Assembly (NCBI GenBank): GCA_003024785.1
Contig: PUQB01000591.1
Location: 1-64,000 of the forward strand
DNA: 64,000 nt
From: Selaginella tamariscina
Taxonomy: Eukaryota; Streptophyta; Lycopodiopsida; Selaginellales; Selaginellaceae
Reading direction: 5' to 3'
Notes under the pieces: generated by a model
The model's input: the letters and a program-made list of their open reading frames with translations, nothing else
Told to the model about the DNA's origin: nothing
Databases searched by the model: none
Position numbers and translations under genes: made by a program
In this document: piece after piece, positions 1-14,253 of the stretch
Layout of the letters: each line of letters opens with the position of its first letter
Numbering within the stretch: position 1 is the first letter of the stretch

Positions 1-1665
1 GCTGTTCCAACTGGACATCTATCTGCTTCATTGTCCGAATCCTCCTGAAAAGCCAAGCTCATTAGCACAACACGCGCGCAGGCACAAACACACGCACACG
101 CACAACGCACAGAGCGAGCTAGGACATGTTGTTTGTACCTGCAGAAGACATCAGGCCAAGGATTGGTATAAAAAGACTCAGGATTAACTCTCTTGTGTGG
201 ACCACCAAAAGCCGTGGTTTGCATAACACCTCTGATCAACTTCTCAAAGTTGGATGCGTATCCCTTCTCCCGAGCCATGAAAATAGGAGCCAATGCTTCC
301 TGTACACACATATACCCATTACACACAGATCCACACCACACACACACACACGCACATATACACAATCATATGTATACACATGTAGTAAATGTATAAACAC
401 AACATGGACACGTGTATGTAAGTATTATGTACGTGAAAAATACACACGGACATACAAAGTAATGGTTACCTGTTGGGCTGTATGGAAGTACGGAAACCGT
501 AATACAGCCTGTGCCCGAGGAGATTGTTGGCAAAGTTGCTGGGCCGTCATACGTGGGCATAAATGTCGGACAAGAGGCAGACCATGTAATCAACTGCCGG
601 TCCCAACAATCCTCTGCCCTCAGCTTTGACAGCTTCCAGCTCTTCAGGTGCTGCCACGGTTGACCGATTCTCCAAATGTGGAATATAACTCCTCAGTGGT
701 TTCATAAACCTGCATAATTACTAAATATACACCGGTACAGTGCTGTGTGTGTATGTGTTGAAATATAATGTGAATGCATATGTATCTATTACGGAAGGTG
801 GTTCTATTAAGTGTATATGCCACGTTTCGGTTCAAATGACATGTGTGTACCAAGTGTTGCAATATATCTAACAACATATACACACGCGTAGAGAGAGACA
901 GAGACCTTTCACCTCCGAAAGTGTCACCAGCAAGGTAGATGCGTGTGGAGTTGTCGAATCCGATAGCACGGAGGATGACGCCAACTTCTTCAGGTGTTAA
1001 GGGACATTTTCCTATTAGTTTCCGCTCGTCATAAAACTAATCGCTTCTTTGCGAAGTTCTGCTCCCTGTATTTCTTCAGAATCTTCTGTTCATGCTTGTT
1101 GAATATGTCAATGCAGCTGCAAAGGATACATAGCATTCATAATTCGCATGTATGTACTAGATGTGTGTGTGGGTGTGTGCGAGTGCGTGCGTGCGTGTGT
1201 GATTATAACCCGCAAGGACTTACCCTGCAAATGCAAGCATGTCCATCTCAAAACGGAGATGGATCGCCATGAAATGTCCTCGGCACGCAGTCGACTGACA
1301 ATCTTGAAACAAAAAGTTAGCGTGCATTGTACTGACACGAATGTATGTGTATTATGTCTGTGCGTGCATGCGTGAATCTTAGGAAGTTTACCTGGTTGCT
1401 GAGTTGCATAATTCCGGCTTGAAACGAAGTGCATGAAAATTAACGCGGCATCTAAGCCGTTGATACTCTGGATTACCAATTTTCAGCCAGCCGATGCGAG
1501 AAAGGTGTTAGATTATAGCCCATATTCCTTCATCTTCTCTAGTGCTATGGTCTCGTACCAACTCGGATCTGCATCCCGTGGTGGCTTAAGCTGCATGTAA
1601 TAATATATATATATATATATATATTATATTTATATATTATTATATATATATAATATAATATATAT

Positions 1666-1717
<52 letters not shown>

Positions 1718-2602
1718 TAAGTGAGTATATTCTTAGTAATAATTTCCATGCACATATACATAAAACAAGCATTTCTATACACCTGGAAAGGTTTGAGCTT
1801 TTCTTTTTCTGTCGGCGATGACGGTATTTGGAAGGGACTCGACGATTTTAACGTCATTCTTGAGGGATTTGGTGAAGTGCTCAACATCATATATACCCGG
1901 GAAGCCGCTGCATACACACGCAAGTCATTGTGTTGGTCGTGCGTGTGGGTGATATCTAAGTTACCCCTTGTCATTCCAGAAAGAGTTGGTGTCCAGCTCA
2001 GGTAGAACCAGAGTTGCGTTCATGATCCTTGCTGCCAGAACCGCATTACATATCTGAAGAAGAAAGTAAAAAAATCATATATCAGCGCGTGCACACACAC
2101 ACTATGTATGTACATGTAAAAACATATAGCAAACTTACAGCACTGCGCTGTTGATTAAGACCTCCGTTACAGCGGACAAGCAGATAACCATTGGTTTTCC
2201 TCGGAGGTGCTGCATATACTTAAGTCAGACACATGCTTGTCTCTCTCTCTCTTTCTTCCTGTATGTCTAAACATAGATATATACATGCATACACACACAT
2301 ATATAGACATAGATAACGTAATTTAGGCATGAAACAAGTACAGGCAGAAGACCTTGGAGATGAAGGTCTCCATCCGGATGAAGACGGGCTCAGCCAAAGC
2401 GCGTTCACATCGATCTACAAAATGTATATATGCTCACATACATGTGTATGAGTGTGCTTGCCCATTAACAAATGTGTGTGTGTGTACTTACATTGGCAGA
2501 TTGGAAGACAAGACCATCTCTATGAACTTGCGAGACAAGGGAGAGCATGCAAATGAGAAGAACAATTCCTGAGATTGAAAGCCGACCGACAAAACCTTTC
2601 AT
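1..2602 (-). CDS. O-fucosyltransferase family protein (plant OFUT), 11 exons, 3' end outside window, several frameshifts
   Basis: Likely Golgi type II glycosyltransferase of the plant O-fucosyltransferase family (GDP-fucose donor; acceptor unknown). Exons on the minus strand: 2602-2492, 2414-2342, 2209-2139, 2053-1965, 1907-1783, 1590-1392, 1302-1224, 1116-906, 709-470, 299-139 and about 45-1 (runs off the edge); introns are GT..AG. The first exon encodes a short basic N-terminus and a hydrophobic signal anchor (SGIVLLICMLSLVSQV). Family motifs follow in order: SGWRPSSPRSS, NGYLLVRCNGGLNQQRSA, NAVLAARIMNATLVLPELD, GIYDVEHFTKSL, LRFEMDMLAF, CPLTPEEVG, NNLLGHRLYYGFRTSIQPN, FGGPHKRVNPESFYTNPW. 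Oddities: apparent one-base indels near 1515, 1480, 1277, 1034, 540 and at the exon 9/10 junction, mostly in 2-4 base homopolymers, while residues on either side stay conserved. Either a recent pseudogene or uncorrected base-calling errors. Family call firm; intactness uncertain. Confidence 0.85.
1603..1718. repeat. (AT)n(AC)n microsatellite in an O-fucosyltransferase intron
   Basis: Alternating TA/AT with small interruptions followed by an AC run, in the intron between exons 5 and 6. The introns of this gene are generally rich in TG/CA and TATA simple repeats. Confidence 0.95.
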
Positions 2603-3089
2603 GCTCGCAGTCACCTGCTTCCATTGCCTGCTCCAAACCTTCAATTAATCAAACTGTACGTGCGTGCGTGGTATATCGTTTTGAATATGACTCGCAATGA
2701 CAACAAACTTATGAATAGAAGTTGTATATTATACATAAATAGTACATCCCATGTATATATATATATGTGTTGTTGCATTGGGACCTGTGGCCTCTGCGGG
2801 AGGATGCGAGCGATGAAGGGCCGTCGTGGCCAGCCGAAAGCCTACATTTTTGCAAGGAATTTAGTTAGAAGTGAAGAAGAAGGAGAATTCAGAAAAGATG
2901 CAACACACAGGCAAGGATCGGATCTGTTGCTTCTGAGGACGAGCACCATGTGAGTAGATCTATTCAAGCTGTATGTGTGTGCGTGCCCTAGAGAAATTCT
3001 TACCTGCGCATCAAGCGCTATTTGTTCTTCCCCTCGCTGTATTGTTTATTGTATAATACTCTTCATTATCTGATGTGATGTGCTTGCTT
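2603..3089. other. Upstream region of the O-fucosyltransferase gene
   Basis: No convincing protein gene. On the minus strand, about 2945-2785 is non-repetitive and has a possible 5' UTR intron acceptor (AAAAATGTAG) near 2845, so part of it may be 5' UTR of the O-fucosyltransferase gene. A TA/TG microsatellite lies at about 2753-2770. Confidence 0.35.
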
Positions 3090-3216
3090 CTATCTCAAGC
3101 TCTCAACAAACCCTATCTCTCTGGGTTTTTCTGTAATCCCCATTAACCACGCACACATTATACATGTATATGTATATCTTGGACACGCACAATGGATGTT
3201 CTCTCTCACACACCAG

Positions 3217-5413
3217 CTACCAAAAGTCTCCACAGGAACAAACGCCATTCTCAAACACATGAAACCGGCTGGCATCTCTACAAATGACAGTCCTTTGCTC
3301 AATCTTGGACACAAAACCAATAGCAGAGTGGCAGTCGTCACAAAACCTCAAGCTCTTCCCAATCCGTATGGTAGTCCCGGGCAAAGTATTCACAAGAGCA
3401 CACGCAACAGCCAGCCTTTCACTGTGCTCGCACAACGCTCTCTCCTTCTCCTCGTCTGCAATATTGTGTACAACACTCGCCATGTCACACACATACTCGT
3501 CCTTATTCTCCTGCATTATCAACTTCCACCTTGACTGTATTACTCTCTATCTGAGGATGGCTCGTGTCTCCGACTCTGAACCTGTGCACAAACCCGTATG
3601 CATCCGTCCACCAGCTCTGTCCGGCATGTGCATCCCGACGCGTCTTTGCCTTTGTCCTCATGTCAACAACCTTAGCTTGCTCTTCCCACATCCCGGCAGC
3701 GCCATATATATTTGCCATCAACACATACGCTGCATCCTCCTTGGCATCCAGCTGCACCACCTTCTCAAACGCAAGCTTACCGAAACCCACGTTCTTCCAC
3801 TTCCGACAGGCTCCGAGCACAGTCTTCCATGTTACGACTGTTGCCTTGTAAGGCATCGTATTGGCCATTTCTACAGCTTGTGCTATGTGGTTCGCTCTTG
3901 CCAACATATCGATCATGCAATGAAAGTGTTCAATCTCTTGGGTGAGTCCATGCTGTGTAACCATCGCTGAGAAGTAGTGCTTCCCGGTGTCTACATCACC
4001 CCCGTGACTGCAAGCAGTTAACACAGAGAGAAAAGCTATCCCGTTAACTTCCACACATGAGTTCTTCATCTTCTCAAACACCTCTTGTACACGTTCGGTG
4101 TCTCCTTGCCGGCTATACCCAGCTATAAGCGCACACCATGACACACAGCTTTTCTCGCTCCCCATTGCTTGGAAGACACGCTCTGCATCGGACATGCTCG
4201 AACATTTTCCATACAAGTCCACCAGGCAGTTTGCAAGGTAGACATCCCCTTGTAATCCAGCTCCATATGCTTGATTGTGTATTCTTCTCCCCATTTCATA
4301 TGCAACAAGGTTGGCACACGCTATAAGTGCAGCTACATAAGTTCGACCATCTGGAACACAACCCTGTCTTTGCATGCAAGCGAACAGCTCAAGAGCAAGC
4401 TCTGCTTCCCCATTCTCGGCATATCCCAGCACTAGAGATGTCCACGACACGACATCGTGTCTGCTCATCTGGTCGAAAACCTGTCGAGCTTCTGTCATGC
4501 TCCCGCACTTGCCATAAACATCCACCACAGTGCCGTCTACAAAGACGTTTGAAACGAAACCAGAGTCGGAGGCCCGTGCTCGAATCGATCTCGCCTTCTC
4601 CAAGCTGCTTGACTTTATGGAACAGCCTTGTTCGCTTACCGCCAACACTGCACATGCTCTCAGAGCAGCAACGAAACTCCGAGCATCAGGCTTCCAACCG
4701 TCGTACTTCATTCGCTCAAAGATTTCCAGGGCAGCAACTCCATCCCCATTATCAACGTATCCCAGCATCATCGTAGTCGAGGAGACCACATTCCGTCTGG
4801 ACATGCTATCGAAGACCTTTTTTGAATCCTCCACGCTCCCGCATTTCGCATACATATCTATCAAGGTGTTTGACACGAAAATGTCCGACTCATAACCAGC
4901 ATGTCTAGCTTGTGTGTGGATCCTTGCCCCTCTGTCGAGGCTAGACGCTTTCACCCCACGAACGGGTTCCTCTCTTGAGGCCAGCCCAATGCATGCCATG
5001 ATCGCTGCAACGTACGTCCGATCATTCGGTCTACATCTATCAACTTCCATCCTTTCCAAGAGCTCCAAAGCTGCATCGAACTCCCCTTGTTCTACGTGCC
5101 CCAGCATCAACGCAGTCCATGAAACAACATTCCGGCTTGTCATTCCATCAAAGACCATGCTGGCCTCTATCATGCTTCCGCCTTTTGCATACATATCTAC
5201 TAAGGTCGATGCAACATATATGTCTGTGTGTTTCCCGGATTCAACTGCGTTACGGTGGATCGTCCTACCCAGTTCTATGTCCCTTGAATTGCTGCAGGCC
5301 TTGAGTGCAGTTAGCAACATGGGTATACACGTTATGTGTACATGCTCTTGAGCTATCCATTCTTTTAGCTTGGTTTTCCGCACATTCTTTGTACCACATC
5401 TAACAAGACCCAT
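3217..5413 (-). CDS. PLS-class pentatricopeptide repeat protein with E and DYW domains (one frameshift)
   Basis: Probable organellar RNA-editing factor (DYW-type PPR; cytidine deaminase-like C-terminus). The main open frame runs 5413-3503 without introns, starting at an ATG at 5413, and holds at least five PPR repeat sets with the usual signatures (VDMYAKGGSMIEASMVFDGM, NVVSWTALMLGHVEQGEFD, DMYAKCGSVEDSKKVFDSM). An E region follows (TWKTVLGACRKWKNVGFGKL, AAYVLMANIYGAAGMWEE). At about 3520-3530 the frame shifts by one base in a GG run and continues to the stop at 3217 with the DYW domain: EHSERLA carries the H-x-E zinc motif, and FCDDCHSA carries C-x-x-C-H. The last residues are CSCGDFW, so the terminal DYW is DFW. 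Upstream, 5633-5414 in another frame encodes a Ser/Arg-rich segment that could be a transit peptide joined by a further indel. Divergent from the next PPR gene. Confidence 0.85.
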
Positions 5414-5491
5414 CAAACAGAAGCAGAGGTTTGCTACATGTGTTTCTCAAGACCTTTCCAGATTTTGATTTTGAGGTGAACACCAAATGCG

Positions 5492-8118
5492 ATGGAGCAA
5501 ATGCGTAAGTTTCCGTTTCTTCTCCTCTGTTTAGGAATCTCATACTCGTTCTATAGTGGGTACGAAATGTAAATCCACCCGAGTTCAGGAGTCCGACTCT
5601 TCCACTTCCAGGTAGCATAGAAGACGACCCCACTTACGTACAGCTCCTGATTGGTGCTCTTAAGGCATGCACCAGAACAAAGTCCGTGGAGACTGGCAGG
5701 TAAACCATATACCATGCTTAGATATGAATGAATGTAGATTTATATACACAGTGCAGGACAATTCACCGGGATGCTGTACAAACGGGAAGCTTGTCAAACC
5801 CATACATCGCAAGCGCACTGGTGCACATGTACTCCAAATCAGGGAGCCTCACATATGCCCGAGAGGTATTCAACAGCATTACATATCCGAGCTTAGCATC
5901 ATGGACAACTCTAATGACGGGGTACGCAACTCATGGGGAAGCCGAAACAGCGTTGGAGATGTTTTCACGGCTGGAAACAGAAGGGGTTCACCTACCGGAC
6001 GATCGAACTTTTGTGGCTGCAATCATGGCATGCTCCAGCCTTGCTGAGAGAGAAGCCGGACAAGCGGTTAGCGGGAAGCTTGTCAAGTTATCAAGCCTTG
6101 AGAAAGGGAGGGCTATACACTCCAAAGCAGTAGACTCAGGCTTTGACACGGACATAACGTCTCAAGCACGTTGATAGATATGTATGCAAAATGCAAAAGC
6201 ATGGCGGATGCTCGTATGGTATTTGAAAGGATGCCAGTTAACTATCGGAGAGACGTTGTTCCTTGGAACACGTTGATACTGGGCTATGCTGAGAATGATG
6301 AAGAGGAACTTGCTCTTGAGCTGTTTGATCGGATGCAAGACGAGAAATGTGAACCGAACCCTCGTACTTTTGTCGCAGCTGTCATTGCTTGTGGCAACTT
6401 TGCAACAAGAGAGGACAGCAGGCAGGCTGATGGGAAACTGGTAAAAGTTTGGTCTCTGGAGAGAGGGATGGCTATTCATTTGCAAGCTGAGAAGAGTTGT
6501 TACGGTGTCGACTTGTTCTTAGCAAGCAGCCTGATTAACATGTATGCGAAATGCGGTAGCATGGTAAACGCTCACTCCATGTTTGAGAAAATGTCTCGTA
6601 AGGATGTCGTTCTATGGAACGCTCTGATATTGGGATACGTAGATAATGGGGAACCTGAACTTGCTTTGCAGTGCTTCTTAAGAATGCAGAAGGAAGGCGG
6701 CTGTACACCTATAGCTCGTTCATTTGTACCTGTTCTCATGGCTTGTGCATCTCTGGCAACCAAGGCGGATCGTAACATAGACTTTGAGCTTTCTACGAAG
6801 CTCAAAGCTTTCTACCTGGAGAGGGTGAAGGCGATACACTTGGAGGCTGCAAGGGCTGGATGCGAGTTTGAAGTCTACGTTGCAAGCACACTGGTGGATA
6901 CATATGCAAAATGTGGGAGCTTAAGAGATGCTAAGAATGTGTTTGAGCGGATGCCGAATCACGATCTTGTATCGTGGAACTCCTTGATACAGGGGTATGC
7001 GGAGAACGGTGAGGGAGGCCTCGCTTTCGAATGTTTCCGGTGCATGCAAGCTCGAGGGGTGGTTCCAGATGCCCGGACCATTGTTGCTGCACTCATGTCG
7101 TGCCTAAGTGTTATACAGAGAGAGGAGGGTGATCAAGTGGAGACTGAGACTGATGTTAAGTGTCTGGAGAGCGCGATGGAGATACACTCTAAAGCTGCAA
7201 ACCATGGCTACTTGTCAGACATTCGTTGCCAGTGTCCTTGTTGAGCTCTACGTGAAGTGTAGGAGCATGTTAGATGCACGGCTTGTCTTTGACAGAGCGC
7301 CTTCCCACAACATTGTTTCATGGACTGCACTGATGATGGGATACGCAGAGAACGGGGAGCCAGGGATGGCTCTTGAGTTATATGGTTGCATGAGGAGGGA
7401 AAGCTGGTATTCCCCAAACTCTCGGAGTTTTGTTGCTGTGGTTGTAGCATGTGGAGACCTGGTGGGGCTAGAGATTGGAAAGGGTATCCACGCTGAAATC
7501 TGCCAGACTGCACTGGAGAGTGACCGTTTTGTAGCGAACAGCATGGTAGACATGTATGGCAAATGCGGGAGCTTAACAAGAGCCGAGTGTGTGTTTGAGA
7601 GTATGCAAAGACAGAACATGGTGTCGTGGAGTGCACTTATATCTGGATACAGTAGCCAAGGGTATGTTTCCAAGGCCTTGGAGAAGCTAGAGAAAATGGA
7701 AGAGGAGGGGTTTAGAGTAAACAGTATAACGTGCTTGTCTCTGCTTTCTGGATGCGGGCATGCAGGTCTGGTTGAGGCAGGCAAGAACTTCTTCTCCTTG
7801 ATAAGCTCCAGGTACGGGTTACAACCCGGTGTGGAGCACTACCACTGCATGATTGACATGCTGGGCCGCGCAAACTTGCTTGTTGAAGCTCTTGAGATGG
7901 CGAGCAAGATGCCACAGGGTGCCAATATGCTCACTTGGAAGACCCTGCTGGGTGCTTGCTGCAAGTGGAACAATGTGCGAGTCGGAGAGGTTGCATTTCA
8001 GAAGATTGTTGAGGTCGATGACAAACAGGCTTCTGCTTATGTGCTTATGGCTAACATTTACCGCAGCGCAGGGATGGACGTTGAAGAGTCGCAAGTACAG
8101 AGAAGAGTAGCTTCATGA
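5492..8118 (+). CDS. PLS-class pentatricopeptide repeat protein, E-type without DYW domain, two or more frameshifts
   Basis: Likely organelle-targeted RNA-binding protein. Exon 1 ends at 5699 (TGGCAG|GTAAAC) and exon 2 begins at 5757 (GTGCAG|GACA); the splice restores TGRTIHRDAVQTG. Repeats continue to 8118, e.g. LVHMYSKSGSLTYAREVFN, LIDMYAKCKSMADARMVFE, LINMYAKCGSMVNAHSMFE, MVDMYGKCGSLTRAECVFE. Long SLE(K/R)G..AIHS linkers separate repeat groups. The protein ends with an E-like region (TWKTLLGACCKWNNVRVGE, SAYVLMANIYRSAGM) and stops before any DYW domain. Frameshifts: near 6157 (DTDI-VSSTLIDM) and near 7222 (LSD-FVASVLVELY). The start is uncertain: ATGs at 5487 and 5492 open short hydrophobic or basic stretches that need another indel near 5560 to reach the PPR frame. 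With this many breaks in a clearly conserved protein it is either a young pseudogene or affected by sequence error. Confidence 0.75.
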
Positions 8119-8427
8119 CGTCTCTCCCACGCACACACGCATATGTACACGTGCACGTGCACGTGTACGAAAGAGAATGACATACTCGTGCGTACATGTA
8201 GTTGTGTTCTAAGAGAATAAAAAGAAAATCATCCTTCATTGATAGTGATTGTTATACACTGCAGATGTGTGCGTGCGTGCGTGTAATGACGCATATCGCG
8301 GCATATGATAAGCAGGTGCGTGTTGCAAGTTGACTTAATTTAAGTAAATATGGGGGGCTAATATATGGTTGCCACCGCACTGAGGGCTTTAGCTATGGCG
8401 ATAAACGAGTAGCAGCGCGTGTAGAGG
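8119..8427. other. Intergenic spacer between PPR gene and CDPK gene
   Basis: No gene seen. Contains TG/CA-rich simple sequence, a short palindrome-like run (GTGCACGTGCACGTG) near 8151, and presumably the CDPK promoter and 5' UTR. No clear TATA box could be assigned. Confidence 0.4.
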
Positions 8428-11558
<3,131 letters not shown>

Positions 11559-11667
11559 TTTCAAGTTAATTTGCTCTACATTCTACAACAAAATATTTAA
11601 TTAGTGACTAAATAATATTGTAATACACACACAAACATATTCACGTTGTAGAATATATCAAGTACGG

Positions 11668-11669
<2 letters not shown>

Positions 11670-11718
<49 letters not shown>

Positions 11719-11726
11719 TATATATA
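11670..11726. repeat. (AT)n microsatellite downstream of CDPK
   Basis: Nearly uninterrupted AT dinucleotide run between the CDPK stop codon and the F-box fragment. The second copy of this junction at about 14.15 kb lacks the expansion. Confidence 0.95.
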
Positions 11727-11814
11727 CGAGATTTGTTTGTAAAAATATATCCACGTCATTGTTTACACCCATATATAAATAGTAAAAAACGAGATACATT
11801 TAGGTTAGGTTAGA

Positions 11815-12077
11815 AGGGAAGAATGTCCAGGTGCAAAGTTAGGATTGTAGCGATCCTTGTATCCAAGGCATGTCTCCACGTTTTCATCTCTAGATTCCTG
11901 CTCCCCTGCTCCCCAGTGGATTGATGTCCGGACTTGGATCGATTTGAAGCTCAGCGGCGATACGCTTCTCCTCCCTCATCTACGCATCCTCAACATCAAG
12001 TGCAGGACTATCTCGACTAGCTGCTTGGAAAATCTTTGTAAGAAGCTGCCCTTTGCTGGAGCAGCTTAAGCTTTTAA
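11815..12077 (+). pseudogene. Truncated copy of the 5' part of the F-box/LRR-like gene
   Basis: Homologous to 14246-14670: the same words (GTAGCGATCCTTGTATCC, CTACGCATCCTCAACATC, GCTGGAGCAGCTTAAGC) occur in the same order, but the start codon region is altered and about 85 bp between GGCATGT and CTCCACG is missing. It ends abruptly at about 12077, where a PPR-derived block begins. This copy keeps the frame LPHLRILNIKCRTISTSCLE, which is broken in the 14.3 kb gene. Confidence 0.8.
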
Positions 12078-12097
12078 CTCGGCTGTTTTATGCAAGA

Positions 12098-13520
12098 TGA
12101 GGACAGTGGATGATAGATGATGAACGGTGTTATCCAACTGTTACAATGCACTGGCGGTTGACGATAGTGGAGGAAACAGGCAGCATCGGTTATGCAATTG
12201 ATATGCTTATGTTAATGACAAGAGCAAGAAGAACAAAAATAGAAGCTGAATGGCGTTCATTTCTCACATAAGCAGAGTCATCATTCATAAGATGATGTTG
12301 TCTCAATGTTTCAGAATAACTTGAACTCTTTTAGTTTTTAGTGGATAATACCCCGTGTATTGCAAGCCATAGCTTTGATCCTCTCTCAAGCACCTCAGAT
12401 TGCTCCAAATACATACCCACACTTGCATAGATATTTGCTATCAACAGATATGCACCATCCTCCTTGTCATTCGACCTTACCACCTTCTCAAACATCTCCT
12501 TCCCCACTTCCACCTTGTTTCATTTCTTACAAGCACTTAACACATCTTCCATGTAATCACATTAGCTCTTCCACCCATCAAATTTACCACCTCAACCGCG
12601 TCATGTACAAGATTTGCACGTCCAAGCGTATCAATCAAACAGTGGTAATGTTGTACACTAGGTTCCAGATGATACTTTTCAATCATCAAGTACCTCCTTT
12701 CTCTACCAAATCAGAGTGACTACAAGCCACAAACAAATGTTGCACTGTTAACTTGCAAACATACCCTGAAAGCTCTCAAACAGCCTTCCTGTGTTTCCAT
12801 CTCGGCTATACCCAGCAACCAATGAACTCCATGTGATTGAGTGTCTGCTACACATCGATCCGAAAACAGCCTCCGCATTGAGCATTGAAGTACATTTACC
12901 ATACAAATCTACCGAGTTGCCAATAAACACGAGTCCTTTCTACAAACCTCACCATGGACAGCCAGTCCTGTGTCAAACCCAGCTAATTACAGCATGATGA
13001 TAAAGCAGCCAGGACTGTCCGAGCATTTGGTTCACAGTTGATACACTGAAACAGCTCAAGAGCCAACTTGTCTTCCCCATTCTCTACACATCCCTGGATC
13101 AAACTAGTCCATGACACAGCACTGTGAGATGGCATTCCGTCGAAGACCATCCTCGCACTTACCATACTACCACATTTGGCATACATATCAACAAGGCTGT
13201 TACCAATGTAAACATCAGTTGTCGGTCCAGATATGCATCCCCTTCTCGAGAAGCTCTTGCTTTTCCCCTTTCCCAGCAAGAACACAACATGCTAGCAGCG
13301 CACCAACATAGGATGTAGAATCCGGTGGGCACGTCATATAGTTGAATAGCTCAAGAGCCAGCTCCGACTCCATACCACTTTGTGCATATCCCATTATCAA
13401 GTGATTCCATGAAACCACGTCATGCATCCGATCAAAAACCCGGCGAGCGTCAAGCATGCTCCCACATTCTACATACATTTCAATCAATGAGTTGGCAACG
13501 AAACTGTCAACACAAGACAT
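12098..13520 (-). pseudogene. Degraded partial duplicate of the PPR gene located at 46.3-47.8 kb
   Basis: Nearly identical to 46330-47750 in the same orientation, including 3' flank words (ATGATGAACGG, CAGCATCGGTTATG), the E region (MEVGKEMFEKVVRSNDKEDG) and PPR repeats (LVDMYAKCGSMVSARMVFD). Compared with the 46 kb copy it has deletions near 12530, 12700-12765 and 12930-13000, and loss of the CGTGAAGG stretch near 13426. It retains VENGEDKLALELF in frame, where the 47.3 kb copy is frameshifted. It stops within GTCAACACAAGACA at 13520. Not functional. Confidence 0.88.
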
Positions 13521-14148
13521 GTTGACATGTTACCTGTGATGATTGTTCTTGTTTGCAGGTAATAGCAGGATTAAAGGAAAAATTTAAGATGGTGGATACG
13601 GACAACAGCGGATCGAAACCTTTGACGAGCTAAAAGCTGGCCTCTAACTTAGTAGAATCCGAGATACGGGACCTTATGAACGCTGTGACTCTCTCTCTCT
13701 CTTACAGAATTGGACTATCTTCAGGCAGATGTGGATAAGAACGGAATAGACTACAAGGAGTTTATAACTGCGACGTTGCACTTGAACAAGATAGAGCGTG
13801 AGGAGCATTTGGTCGCGACTTTTTCTTATTTTGATAAAGATAAGAGTGGCTACATTACGAAGGATGAGCTACAACAAGCATGTCTTGAGTACAACATTGA
13901 GACGATGTTCGCATTGAGGACATGATGCGGGAAGCCGACGCTGACAATGTGAGCCTCTCTCTATATATAGGAGAGAGATTCTAACGATGTATTTATATAT
14001 GGTAGACATATGATAGAGGATCATAGATTACAATGAGTTTGTTACGATGATGAGGAAAGGAGCTGGTGGTATTGGGAGAAAGACGTTGTGCAACAGATTG
14101 AATATTAACTTGAGCAGCCTTAAGCTCGATCAACCTCAACCAAACTAA
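13516..14148 (+). pseudogene. Duplicated 3' fragment of the CDPK gene (EF-hand exons)
   Basis: Copy of 10822-11558 covering the last three exons and their introns. Small deletions remove part of EF-hand 1 (GSITFDE is broken at 13613), the LERVGSN segment at about 13645, a base in [10 protein letters not shown] and the GGD of the EF3-EF4 linker. The kinase domain is absent, so this is a dead fragment. It ends with the same SLxLDQPQPN-coding 3' end and flank as the parent gene. Confidence 0.9.
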
Positions 14149-14253
14149 TTTCAAGTTAATTTGGTCCTTTAAGCAAATACAGTCTACCCATACATATATA
14201 TAAATGGTAAAACGAGATACATTTAGGTTAGGTTAGAAGGTTAGAAGGGAAAC

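Noticed and set aside
126..629. Plus-strand open frames in the 1-3 kb region
   Set aside because: They are antisense to the O-fucosyltransferase exons and run through CA/TG microsatellites; splice sites and family motifs are all on the minus strand.
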